64,000 nt of DNA from Centrapalus pauciflorus (Eukaryota; Streptophyta; Magnoliopsida; Asterales; Asteraceae): assembly GCA_020465985.1 (NCBI GenBank), contig JAANYP010000283.1, forward strand, positions 91,961-155,960, in the 5' to 3' direction. The notes below the pieces were generated by a model that saw only the letters and a list, made by a program, of their open reading frames with translations, was not told the origin of the DNA and searched no databases. A program made the translations under genes and the position numbers. Below, piece by piece: positions 24,452-36,221 of the stretch; position 1 is the first letter of the stretch, and each line of letters opens with the position of its first letter.

Positions 24452-27400
24452 CTAACGGTTCAACATACCCAATTTGTATACCAAAAAATTAAATCGTTGT
24501 TCATCTAAGTCTTTGGTAAACAAATCAGCTAGTTGATATTCAGTGGGTACAAAATATAATTCTACATTACCATTTTTTACATGATCTTTTATAAAATGAT
24601 ACCGAATATAAATATGCTTAGTTTTTGAATGTATCACTGGATTTGAAGCTATTGCTATGGCACTTTGTGAATCACAATATATGGAAACCTTTTGAGGTGT
24701 AAACCCGTAGTCTCTCAATTGACTTTTCATCCACAACTCTTGTGAACAGCATGATGATACTGCAACATATTCAACTTATGTTGTTGATAGAGACACACAG
24801 TGTTGCTTTTTGGATGACCAGTATACGGGTTTGTCACCAAGAAATTATACTGCTCCTGGTGTGCTTTTCCGATCCATTTTATCACCTGCGTGATCAGCAT
24901 CAGAAAAGGTAGTTAACGTAAAAGATGATTCCCTAGGATACCACAAACCTAAGTTTGGAGTTCCCTTCAGATATCTTAAAATTCGTTTGGTAGCAGTCAA
25001 ATGTGATTCTTTTGGATGTGCCTGATATCTAGCACAGACACATGTAGCAGACATAATATTCGGTCTACTGGCAGTTAAGTACATGACCCAATTATCCCTC
25101 GATAATGAGTTACATCAACAGGTTTCCCTGAGATGTCTTCATCGAGTTTAGATTTAGGATCCGGAGCCATGGGAGTTTTCATGGGTGTACTATTGACCAT
25201 GTTAAATTTCTTTAACATGTCTTGAATGTATTTTGACTGATTGATGAAAATGACATCACTCAGTTGTTTTACTTGTAAACCCAAGAAAAAATTAATTTCT
25301 CCCATCATGCTCATTTCAAACTTTTGGGACATTAAAAATGCAAACTTTTTTTGCAAAACTCAGTATTTGTAGACCCAAATATTATATCATCCACACATAT
25401 CTAAATAACTATGATATCAGGACCCTTACATTTTATAAATAGAGTAGTATCCACTGCACCTTTGTTAAATCCACATTTCAAAAGATAATTTGAAAGTGCA
25501 TCATACCAAGCTGGAGGTGCTTGTTTAAGGCCATACAGTTATTTGTCTAAAATGTATACATGATCAGGCTTCTAAGGATAAGTAAAGCCTTCGGGCTGAT
25601 ATGTACACACTTCATCAGTCAACTCCCCACTTAAAAACATAGTTTTTACATCCATTTGATATACTGTAAAGTTTTTATGTGCAGCAAATGCTAAAAACAT
25701 TCTAATTGCTTCAATTCTGGCAACGGGGGCAGATGTTTCCTCATAATCGATTCCCTACTGCTGGCTGTATCCTTTGGCAACGAAGCGAGCTTTAAATCGA
25801 ATGATGACTCCGTGTTCATCTTTTTTGTTCTTGAAGATCCACTTCGTGCCAACGATAGATTTTTCCTTTGGTCGTTCCACCAATCGCCAAACTTCAACCT
25901 TTCAAACTGATTGAGCTCTTCTTGCATAGCTACAATCCAGTCTGCATCCAGAAGAGCTTAATTCACCGTCTTTGGCTCAATCTTGCTCAATAAATTTGAG
26001 AAGAGACATTCGTTCATGGTAGCTCTTCGGGTTTTTACTGAGGCTGAGGGATCACCAATTATGTTTTCTGGTGGGTGATTCCTTGTCCATTCGAAAGTAT
26101 AAGGGTTAGGTTGAAGCTGGTCTTGATTTGGATTTAAGTCCAGGTAGGGAATTCAGGGGTTTATTTCAGATGTTGATGAGATATCAACTGAATTGGGGGT
26201 TTCTGAATTTTCAGAATTCAAGGGAGTTTCAAAAGTTTCTGGAGCTTGAATTGGTTGTACACTTTCAACAAGTACGTGTACATCTGTCGTTGAGACCTCT
26301 CCAGTTTCTTCTGAAATTTGTTGTTGTGAATGATTAGAGACTATGACCGGATCTTCAGTAATCTTGTCAGGAACCAAAATTGGAACATTAGTTTTGGTCT
26401 TTTCAAAATAGTCTTCATAAAATTTTTCAAACAACTCCTTCAGAAGCCATTACAACTCCTTCGTCGAATTTGAAATTTACGCTCTCGTTAACAGTCTTCG
26501 TTCTTTTATTGTAGACTCAGAAAGCGACAAACTCTTTGGAGTATCTAATGAAGATGCCTTCATCCGCTTTCTGATTAAACTTTCCCAAATTGACTTTGTC
26601 ATTCAGAATAAAACACAAGCATCTAAAGACATGAAAAAATTTCACATTAGGGACTCGTTTATTAATTAGTTCGTATGGTGTCTTTTTGAATCTTTTGTTG
26701 ATGATAGATCTGTTCTGAGTTAAGCGAGCAGTTGCTACAGCTTCAGCCCATAAGAATAATGGCAGATTACAATAAGCAAGCATCATCCTAGCAGATTCCA
26801 CAATCGTGCGATTTCGTCGTTCAACAACACCATTCTGTTGTGGGGTAAGAGCTGTTGAATATTAATGAGTTATCCCAACAAAACTCATAAATGTCTCAAG
26901 TGACTTATTCTTGAATTCTGTACCATTATCAGATCTAATGGTCTGAACCTATAATTGCAACTTAACTTGAATTTTAAGAATGAAGTCAATAATGATTTCG
27001 ATAACATCATATTTGGATCTTAGAACAAATAGCCATGTGTATTTTGAGTAATCATCTACTATGACAAACACATATCTCTTCTTGTTGATACTTTGTACTC
27101 ACATAGGCCCGCACAAGTCCATATGTAGATGCTCTAATGCCCTAGTTGAAGAATGTTCAACCTTCAACTTGTGTGAAGCTCTCACCATCTTCCCTTATTC
27201 ACATGCGGCGCATAACTGCTCCTTCTAGAATCGGAAAGTTCGTAGCACTTTGACTAAACCACCTTTTGCCAGATTGGTTAATTCTTTGAAATTCAAATGG
27301 GATAGACGACGATGCCACAACCATGATACTTTAGATGTTTCCTTTAAAAGTAAGCAGACAACTTTCTTCAGATTTATGTTGGCTAGATCTATGGAGTACA

Positions 27401-27722
27401 AATTTGGGTTCATATTCCCAGCTAGGATCTCCTTCCGTTCCCTAGATCTAATACCACACCGATTAGCCTTAAAGTTGACTTCTAACCCTTTATCGCACAG
27501 TTGGCCAATAATGAACATATTATGACCAAGACCATCAACATAGGATTCCTTTTGAATTTTTATTTTGGCGTACTCTAGACTCCCATAACCTTTGACTGGA
27601 CAGAATTGGTCATTACCAAACCATACCGTCACATAGAAATTGTCTACAAAATTCGTGAGGGTTTCTCTCTGTCCGGTCTTGTGCTTGGAACACCCGGAGT
27701 CAAGGTACCACACATGATTTAC
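24452..27722 (-). pseudogene. pol of C: protease, integrase, RT, RNase H
   Basis: Minus strand, heavily broken. Protease WYLDSGCSKHKTG and the integrase zinc segment start (LWHRRLSHLNFKEL) lie in 27713-27225, which ends in TAG before the CxxC pair. Integrase core remnants with ARLTQNRSIINKRF are at 26801-26517. An acidic linker is at 26434-26153. RT blocks are at 25927-25691 and 25356-24845, with the catalytic site read as CVDD at 25397-25386 next to an in-frame stop. RNase H (24736-24452) keeps DSQSAIAIAS, KTKHIYIRYHF and LADLFTK. It is the oldest-looking pol in the window and cannot be active. Confidence 0.85.
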
Positions 27723-27750
27723 CTATAAAACGAAGAAAAACATGAGGTAC
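27723..27750 (-). other. splice-acceptor-like gag/pol junction of C
   Basis: Minus-strand Trp codon, GTACCTCATG, a pyrimidine tract TTTTTCTTCGTTTTATAG, then the protease frame. The GT-to-AG span is 28 nt. Gag and protease frames differ by one here, and removal of 28 nt would join them. Confidence 0.35.
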
Positions 27751-28355
27751 CCACTTATAGTTGGGGACTTTGGAATTTGGTAAATCATGTGGTGAGTCTT
27801 TAGACTGTTCAACGAATAAAGTCTTGGACTTCGGAACCCACTTTTTAACAGTGTTTTTAGGTATCCATTTTTGTACAGTTTGCTGTGAAACTGATTTTGA
27901 AATTCTCTTCTTTGGAACCTGTTGCTGTTTAAAAGTAGGAACTTTGTTCTTTTTAACCCATACAAACTTATCAGATTTATGCACAGATTTGTCATTCATC
28001 ACATGGCATTTAGCATAAATTAAAGAAAGCAATTCAGTTCGAGAGTATTTAGAACAGTATTTAACATGAGATTTATTACAGACAGAATTATCTACTGGAC
28101 TAATCCTATCAGTAACACATAAATCTTTCACTTTCAATTCTTGTCTAAGACTCTTGTTTTTCTTTGCTTGCTATTTCTTTCTCCAAACTTTCTTCGGTGA
28201 ACTTTTCATAATATTATCAGACATAAACGAAAAACGAGAATTAGTCACTTTAGATTTACCCTTATTATGCAAAATCTTCTTACCTTTAGAAGCATGTGCT
28301 TTCTTTGCAGTTGAATCCTTTGATGAGAAGGATTCACCTTTTTCAAATTTGGGAG
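27751..28355 (-). pseudogene. gag C-terminal part of C
   Basis: Minus-strand frames 28355-28171 and 28137-27751, separated by a stop near 28170. Lys/Ser-rich and basic, with a repeated peptide KWIPKN, KKWVPK, YKWVP before the junction. It continues the Gag interrupted by A at 28355/41766. The second knuckle found in the other families is not recognisable. The frame at 28171-28365 runs a few bases into the A LTR by chance. Confidence 0.7.
28351..28355. repeat. A target site duplication, left (GGGAG)
   Basis: GGGAG precedes the 5' LTR of A and recurs at 41766-41770 directly after its 3' LTR. Confidence 0.93.
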
Positions 28356-29452
28356 TGTTAGGCACAAAAAGGCCTCAGTCAAACCTGCTCTACATCTTTG
28401 GGGGAGATTTTTAATTAAACCTGTTTGATGCACTTGAAGGTATAATTTAAGCCCTGTTTATGCCTTATTGAAACCTGAAAAGTGATTTGCAATATCAGCC
28501 AAAGCTGTTTACCATGTTGCATTCGTTGCAACAAAGGCAAATTGTCCAAGCTATTCTGTCTGCTGAACAGGCTGGACATAAACTGTCTACGCTGCTCTGT
28601 TCTATTAAGCAGCTTGGACAGTTTATAAGTGTTCTGTTCTTTGTGAACAGGTTAAACACCTTATGGAATATGTTTCCAAGTCCTCATGTATTGTTTTTTG
28701 CTACAAGATCAGTTTACAAGTCGAAGACAAAGTGGAAAACAGAAACTTCAAAAGCCTGCCTACGTTGTTCTGTTATATAAAGACAAACAGATATCTGAAA
28801 AGGGTGACAGACCTTTTCTTATATCAAAATGGCCTTAACAAAAGAAGAAAGATGTAAAGTTGACATTCCTCTTTTGGTTAAAGCCTTATGCAACAGTGAC
28901 AAAAAGAAAAAGACCAAGATTACTACCACATGAAGACAAATCTGCTTTATCAGAATGTGCAACAAAGGTGTCTTGTCTTTTTGGAAACACATCCCACTAT
29001 CTCATTGTCCAATGAAGAAGCTTCACTGAGATTCTCAGTGAGAGTATGAAAGGAAGCTTCTAAGGATTGAGAGTTATCCAAGAGTGAGAAATCGGATCGT
29101 GCATTAAAGTGTGTTTTTCATGCATGCAAGTCTGCTTGAATATAACAGTACGTGTGTCTAAGCTATTCATACTCAAGTTGTCCATCTGTGTCTTGTAAAA
29201 ACAGTGAGTTCATCTAAGTGATTGTATTCATTGTATCTAGTCTGAGTGTGTCTTAGGTTAGTTGAAACAACTGTTGTAAATGTGATCTCAGCTTTAACCA
29301 TTCTGCAGTCAAGCTTGTTTGTAATTAACATTTGTAAATAGTATACACACACATTGAGAAAAGAAAGTTGAAAATTAATTAGTTGTATTCGCCCCCCCCC
29401 CCCCCCTCTACAGCTTAGGACAATACTCTAGTGAAACCTTTTGGGACCTACA
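28356..29452 (+). repeat. 5' LTR of A (1097 bp)
   Basis: TGTTAGGC to CCTACA. The promoter position reads TATGAAA (29045-29051) against TATAAAA in the 3' LTR. A run of 15 C lies at 29392-29406. Many CTGTTC/GAACAG half-sites can form hairpins. Short open frames in both LTRs (from 28487 and 40801) lack any protein homology. Confidence 0.95.
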
Positions 29453-29454
29453 AC

Positions 29455-29466
29455 TGGTATCAGAGC
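29455..29466 (+). promoter_or_regulatory. primer binding site of A
   Basis: TGGTATCAGAGC, two bases after the 5' LTR. Confidence 0.9.
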
Positions 29467-29514
29467 AGATAGAGTGTGTGTCAACTCTGGATCACTCATT
29501 CTCCCTACTTTCCC

Positions 29515-32224
29515 ATGGACAACAGTGCTGCAAGTTCCTCCTCTTACTATGATAATGGTCCAATGGCCAAACCCTCCAAGTTCAATCATCAAAACTTCTC
29601 TGGTTGGAAGTGCAGAATGATGCTCTACTTAGAGAATCTGGATGTACAACTGCCAGAGATAGTAATGGAAGGTCCCTATGTGCCAACTTCTGTTACTACT
29701 ATCACTCCTGCTGTTGAAGGAGCTGCCCCTGAGATCAGAACCTTTGAGAAGGCCAAAGCTTAATGGTCTGATGAAGACAAAAGGCTGGTTGCTCTTGATG
29801 CAAAAGCCAGGAACAACCTGGTCATTTCTCTTCCTGATGATGTGTTCAAACCGGTTGAGAAAATGAAGACTACAAAGGAGATGTGGGATACTTTGTGTAC
29901 TGTCTATGACGGTCCCATTATCACACTAGATAACAGAATTAGCAATCTTGTTAGACACTATGAACTCTTCTTAGCAAAACCAAAGGAGTCTCTCACAGAA
30001 ACCTACACTAGGTTCACTGCTCTTATCAATGATCTCAAAGCTGTTGGGATCACAAAGGACAGGCTAACTCTGGTGAACAAGTTCTTGGACATCCTGCCTG
30101 AAGGTATGGATCTTGTAAACTTATATGGATCCCTACTAAATGATGAGCAGTCAAGGCAACAGAAAAGAAAGGCCTTGGAAATGTCTAAGAGAGGTGTTGC
30201 CTTAGTGGCCAGCGTGAGACAACCTGTTAGTCAGGTATGTGATGTGTTCACACAACCTGATCAACAGGCTGATGATGAAAGGAAAGAGATGTCTGAAGAG
30301 GAAGACGGTGAAGATCTTGCTGAACTTGATGATGAGCAAATGATTGTAACGCTTGTCAAATGGTTCAACAAGATAAGGTTTGGTAGAAAAATGTTGTAGG
30401 GGAACTCAAATGCTGTCTAAAAGATGGCACTTGATAAATCTAAGGCTGAGTGCTTTAAATGTGGCAAGACTGGCCACATAGCTGCTGACTGTGTGTCAAA
30501 AGTTGTTGGTCAGTCATCCAAACCATTCAAGACAAACAGGGACGATGGCTACAGGGTTAAGTACCTTAAGGCCAAGGCTAAGCTGAAAAAGTTAGAAAAC
30601 TCAGTGGCTTGCAACAAGCAAAAGGGACTCATGGCTGAGACATGTGATTGGGAGGAGTCTGATTCATCCTCAGTTGAAGAAGATAACAATTGTCTGATGG
30701 CCAACACTGATGTCCCATCAATCAGCAACTTCAAACAGGACCTGGCTGAAGCTGAAGCCTTCAGCAGCTTAGAGAACTGGAATCCCACAATGATGTACAA
30801 GGTACAAAACTTTATGGCTTATAGTTCTGATGAAAAAGTGAAAATGTTTGAATACATGCTTGTCGATTTAAAAGCTGCTGTTGAGAAGCACATTGTTATA
30901 CTATCTGAAATCTCTAAACTTAAAATTGATCTTGACATAAAATCCAGTAAACTGGACAGTTTCCATACGTTGGAAACTGAGCTTGATGAATTAAAACACA
31001 TCAACTCCATTTTACTAGAAGAAAAGAGAGAGACAGACATAAAACATGCAAAGCTTCAAAAGATAGTTGATTCTTGGTGCCAATCTGCACATAAAGTCAG
31101 CCATTGCATTAGTCAACAGATCCCATCACAAATCCAAGCCTATCTTGGAGGGGATCTTGACTAAGCAGCTTCTATTGTTAAGATAAATAATCTGAAAAAT
31201 GACTTATCCACTCTTGGTGAGCTTCCTAACACTTTCATTCAGAAAGTAAATGGTAAGCTAGTCTCAACAAACAGGTTTGTCAGGCCTCAAAATACTGGCA
31301 GCTTGTGTGAAAAAGCTCCAAAAGCTTATGATGGAATGTGTTCTCCATCAAATCAGCCTGCAAACAGCTCTGCTGGTTCAAACAAGCAAAAGAAAGGAAA
31401 ACAAGCTCAAACTGCAGCTATGGACTCTAAACCTATTGAAAAAATAGGCTCTGGGCCTAAAGCTGATGGTAAGAGACTGTCAATCCTTTTGATGCTGACC
31501 ATTTTGAGAAAAAGTTTTCAAAAGGTAAGTAGCCTGCTTTCAACAAAGGTAAGTCTCATGTTTAAAGCAAATCTGCTGTGGTTTCAAATAAGTTTTTAAA
31601 TCATAGTGGAAAATTGGTTATAAATAAAGTTAAGTCTTTCAAAACCAGAATCAGTAATTATGTTGATAGGCAGCATCAATAACATCTCAGTAGGGGCAAA
31701 GGCAAAGTCATTGCTAAAGCTGAAAATTTGGGAATAAGTTTCTCAAAGCTGTGGAAGGTCAAAAGCCAATCAAGCTTCTTGTGTTTAATATCTATCCTCC
31801 CAAAAAGAGGAAAGAAGAAACAGACAAAGTTGTTGCTATTGTGCCTTCCAATCAAACTGTTGATTCATCTAAAAATAGTAATAAGTTTGCTAAACCTGCT
31901 GACAGAATCAACAAAAATAATTCAGAATATGTTTCTGGAGGTTCTTCTTCCAAAAAGGCTAAAAAGAGAAAATGCTATAAATGTGGAAAGAAGACACATA
32001 TGGACAAAGACTGTCCTGAAACTGAGGACATGAGGCATGTTGACTCTGCTAGTTCCATCATTGTAATAACAAGCAGTGTTGGAAGTAACTTAGACAATGA
32101 GGATGGTATTCAAGCTGATACCATCAAAATAGGAAATATTAGTGTGGATATCACTGGTCCATCAACAAAGGTTGATGAAGTAGGAGAACTCATCCCTATG
32201 ATGAGTTACCCTAAAAATAACTAA
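29515..32224 (+). pseudogene. gag of A
   Basis: Starts at ATG 29515 (MDNSAASSSSYYDN). One frame runs to about 31470 with stops at 29761 (TAA), 30397 (TAG), 30418 (TAA) and 31162 (TAA). An indel then moves the frame, and the last open section is 31751-32224. The Gag core (MWDTLCTVYDGP, ILPEGMDLV) is at 29880-30120. The first CCHC knuckle CFKCGKTGHIAADC is at 30454-30495, followed by a coiled coil (30830-31070). A second knuckle CYKCGKKTHMDKDC is at 31974-32015. It ends at TAA 32222, before the splice-acceptor-like junction. Not functional as written. Confidence 0.85.
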
Positions 32225-32247
32225 TGTTTTCTCACGACACTCTGTAG
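32218..32247 (+). other. splice-acceptor-like gag/pol junction of A
   Basis: AACTAATG (branch-point-like), pyrimidine-rich sequence, CTCTGTAG, then the protease frame DKQPSQVWYLDSGCS. The adjacent short GT does not restore the frame here. An AAG|GTTGAT donor at 32171 would give a 77-nt span of suitable length modulo three. Confidence 0.35.
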
Positions 32248-35200
32248 GACAAACAACCATCCCAGGTTTGGTACTTGGACAGTGGCTGCTCAGGACATAT
32301 GACAGGTTGCAAGGACCTGCTGTGTGATCTCAGGCCTGAAAAAGGGCCAAAAGTCACATTTGGTGACAATGTACAGGGATCCACAGAAGGGTATGGAACT
32401 CTTCAAGCTGGTGCTGCAGTATTCAAAAGGGTAGCCTATGTGGTTGGGCTGAAACATAATCTTGTGAGCATAAGTCAACTGTGTGATGCTGGTTACAAGG
32501 TTATTTATGAAGAACACCTGGGATACATATTGGATCCCCAAGGAAAAGTTGTCCTGTGTGCACAACGAAAGAAAGGTGTATATGTTGTGGATATGAAATC
32601 TGCTGATCCCACAACTGAAACCTGCTTTATCTCAAGAAGCAATGCAAACCTGAACTGGTTATGGCACAAAAGGCTATCACACCTGAACTTCAAGAATATC
32701 AACAAACTTTGTAAGAAAGAGTTGGTAACAGGTTTGCCTTCTATAACCTTTGTTTAGGATAAACTCTACACAGCTTGTGATAAAGGCAAGCAGAGAAAAT
32801 CATCTTTTAAATCTAAGCACACATTCTCTATTGACACTCCTCTCTTCTTAATCCACATGGACTTCTTTGGACCAATCAGTGTCCCAAGTCTAGGAGGAAG
32901 AAGACACACTCTAGTAATGGTTGGTGAGTTCTCCAGGTTTACATGGGTAATCTTTTTGAAGAGCAAAGGAGAGGCTGCTAGAGAAATCATTGGATTTATC
33001 AAGAAGATGGAAATGGTGAACTCTGCTCAAGTAAAGCAGCTTAAAAGCGATCATGGTGCTGAATTCAGAAACAGTACTCTTGAGGACTTCTGTGAAGAAA
33101 GAGGGATTTCACAAAACTTTTCAGCAGTAAGAACTCCTCAACAAAATGGAGTTCCTGAAAGCAGAAACAGAATTCTCATTGAAGCTACTAGAACCATGCT
33201 GTGTGCATCAGGTTTACCTTCATCATTCTGGGCTGAAGCTGTCAACACTGCTTGCTTCACTTAAAATAGATCCTTGGTGGTGAAAAGGTTCAACAAGACT
33301 CCCTATGAATTACTCAAAGGGAAGAGGCCAAACATTAGCTACTTCCTTGTGTTTGGATGTCCCTGCTTCATTCTGAATCAAAGGGACCAACTGGAAAAGT
33401 TTGAACCTAAAGCTAATGAAGGTGTGTTTGTTGGATATTCTACTATCTCCAAAGCCTACAGAGTATACAACAACAAGAGAAAGGTGATATATGAATCTAT
33501 CAATGTCACCTTTGAAGAGTCTATGAGTGCCTCCACCAAAGCTGTTCCTGAAACAGTTTCAGGAATATTCAGCTTTGATGATCTTATGCATTCCATCAGT
33601 GAAGAAAAGGACTCAAAAGCTTCCAATACATCCAGAGCGAAACCTGCTAATCTTGATGGGCATGATGCTGGTTACGTTGATACACCCTGTGTGAATAAAT
33701 GTACTGACATAATTGCAACCTCATGTCCTGAACCAATCAATGCTGATTTTCCTGGATCCTCTACTGATATGTTCAACAATGGAGAGTCATGCTCAACAAG
33801 TGAACATGCTCAAGATATCAGTGTGTCTGAAAATCTTCAGAGCTGCTCAACAGGACCTATTGAGAATACACATAACTTAGGTGAATCCTCATTGAAGCAA
33901 AATCCTAAGTGGATAAGGTGTCACCCAAATGATCAAATAATTGGTGACATCAACAAAGGGGTGCAAACAAGATGGGACAACTTAGGGAACTTTTGTATGT
34001 TTTCTAGCTTTGTGTCCCTGATGGAGCCTAAGAAAGTGGATGAAGCACTTAAAGATGCCATTTGGATCACTGCCATGCAAGAAGAACTCAATCAGTTTGA
34101 GAGAAACAAAGTATGGAAGCTGGTCCTTGCTCCTAAAGGAAAAACAATAATTGGCACCAAATGGGTTTTCAGGAACAAGATGGATGAGCAAGGTCATGTC
34201 ATTAGAAATAAGGCAAGACTAGTTGCTCAAGGCTACAGACAGGAGGAAGGCATTGACTATGATGAAACATTTGCTCCTGTGGCCAGGTTAGAGGCAATTC
34301 GTTTGTTTCTAGCCTACGCTGCTCATAAGAGCGTGAAGGTATTTCAAATGGATGTGAAGAGTGCATTTTTGAATGGTAAGCTGCAAGAAGAAGTCTATGT
34401 CAAGTAGCCTCCAAGTTTTGAAAATGAACATCATCCAGGTTTTGTTTATAAGTTGGACAAAGCCCTCTATGGTCTAAAACAAGCCCCTAGAGCCTGGTAT
34501 GACACTCTAACTGATTTCCTTATGAGCAATGGTTACTCCAGAGGTAAAGTGGATACCACATTGTTCATGAAGAAGGTGGAGTCTGATGTTACGCTTGTTC
34601 AAATTTATGTGGATGACATAATATTTGGTTTTACTAATGAGCAGCTATGCAATTATTTTTCATCATTCATGAAATCAAAATATGAAATGAGTATGATGGG
34701 AGAACTTACTTTCTTTTTAGGATTACAGGTTAAACAAACCACAAATGGAATTTTTATAAATCAAAGGAAGTACACTTTAGATATGTTGAAAAAGTTTAAA
34801 TTTGATCAAAGTTCTCCTATTAAAACCCCAATGGCAACCAATGTAAAGTTGGATGCAGATGCCAGTGGCAATGTTGTTTCTGTAACAGCTTACAGAGGCA
34901 TGATTGGGAGCTTGTTGTATTCAACTGCTAGTAGACCTGATATTATGTTTGCCACCTGTTTATGTGCTAGGGTTTCAAGCTATCCTAAAGAATCACATAT
35001 AGTTGCGGTAAAAAGAATCTTCAGATACCTTAAGGGTACACCAGGTTTAGGTCTTTGGTATCCCAAAGACTCAAGTCTTGAGCTAACAGGATATTCAGAT
35101 TCTGATTTTACAGGCTGCAGGCTAGACAGAAAAAGCACAACAGGTGGATGTCAACTCCTTGGTGGTAAGTTGATAAATTGGTGTAGCATGATGCAGAATT

Positions 35201-35553
35201 CAGTTTCTACTTATACTGCTGAAGCTGAGTATATTGCTGCTGGAAGCTGCTGTGGGCTGATTCTATGGATGCAGCATCAGCTTGAAGACTACGGACTTGT
35301 ATATAGGAAGACTCCTATTCTGTGTGATAATACAAGTGCTATAGCTATCTCCAACAATCCAATATTTCATTCCAGAACAAAGCATATAGAGGTCAGTCAT
35401 CACTTCATCAGGGATCACATCCAGAAAGGTAATGTGGAGGTAAGTTTTATTTCCACAGATGAACAGCTTGCAGACATTTTCACCAAGCCTCTTGATGAAA
35501 ACAAATTTAATTATCTTGTCAGCAAGCTGGGCATGTTGGATAAAAGTGACTAA
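32248..35553 (+). pseudogene. pol of A: protease, integrase, RT, RNase H
   Basis: One frame over 3.3 kb with only three premature stops: 32755 TAG, 33262 TAA and 34405 TAG. Protease WYLDSGCSGHMTG is at about 32269. Integrase has LWHKRLSHLNFKN and CDKGKQ, then HMDFFGP, the SDHGAEF block and QQNGVPESRNR. A Ser/Asp-rich linker (33500-33950) precedes RT. RT has KARLVAQGYRQEEGIDY, QMDVKSAFLNG, LYGLKQAPRAWY and YVDD at 34606-34617. RNase H has DRKSTTGGCQLLGG, TAEAEYIAAGS and CDNTSAIAIS, and it ends at TAA 35551. No frameshift was seen, so decay is recent. Confidence 0.9.
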
Positions 35554-36221
35554 GTGTCATAAATGTTTTAAGTTATTATATGTCTCACACTGGTCAAGTT
35601 TCTCAGAACAGCTTAGACAGAACAGGTTATGCATGTTCTATACTTAGCCAATTTCTGAAAACTTGAACAGCTTGAGCGTATAACAGGTTTGACAATATCA
35701 GCTTTCATTTCAAACCTGGTCTGATGATCAAACCTTCAACCTGCTCACTCTCTCAATCCGTCATACAAGACATTGTCTTGTAACCTGATTAGCTATTGAA
35801 CACAACCTGTTCTTACATAGCTGAACAGGATAATTGAACAGCTTGTGATGACCCTGCTAATCGCAGGTTTGGCCAACAGCTTAGACCATCAGTTTTAATT
35901 ACCTTTCTTCACAATTAAGTTACTTAATTTTTGTTTTTATTTAACTTAATTACTGCGGATAATGTCTGTTAAGGTGTGTTTGTGACTAAAAAGGGCTCGA
36001 GTGGTCTGACAACCATTCTGACATGGACAACCGTTCCGTTTTCCGTTAAAGAACATTTCAAATCAACCGCTCAAACATTTCTCTCTCATACCCACTCACA
36101 TTCGAATCATATAAATACCCTTCTACTGTTTCATCTTCGTCTTCCTTACTGCTTCCATAACTTCCAAAGAACCCTAAGGTCGACTAAGTGTCCTGTGCTA
36201 AATACTTCCACTACTTTCCAA
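35554..36221 (+). other. post-pol spacer of A
   Basis: No gene. Dense in AACAGCTTG, CCTGTTC and ACAGGTTTG motifs also found in the family A LTRs, followed by an AT-rich section and a short pyrimidine-rich leader before ORF2. Confidence 0.6.

Noticed and set aside
28487..28857. Open frames of 97 and 64 codons inside both LTRs of A (also 40801-41177)
   Set aside because: They are duplicated only because the LTR is duplicated, have no homology to known proteins, and are absent as open frames from E1 and H.
32755..34407. Premature stops in A pol as a signature of cytosine deamination (CAA/CAG to TAA/TAG)
   Set aside because: Only two of the three pol stops fit a Gln codon in relatives; the stop at 32755 more likely came from Lys or Glu, so the pattern is not consistent.
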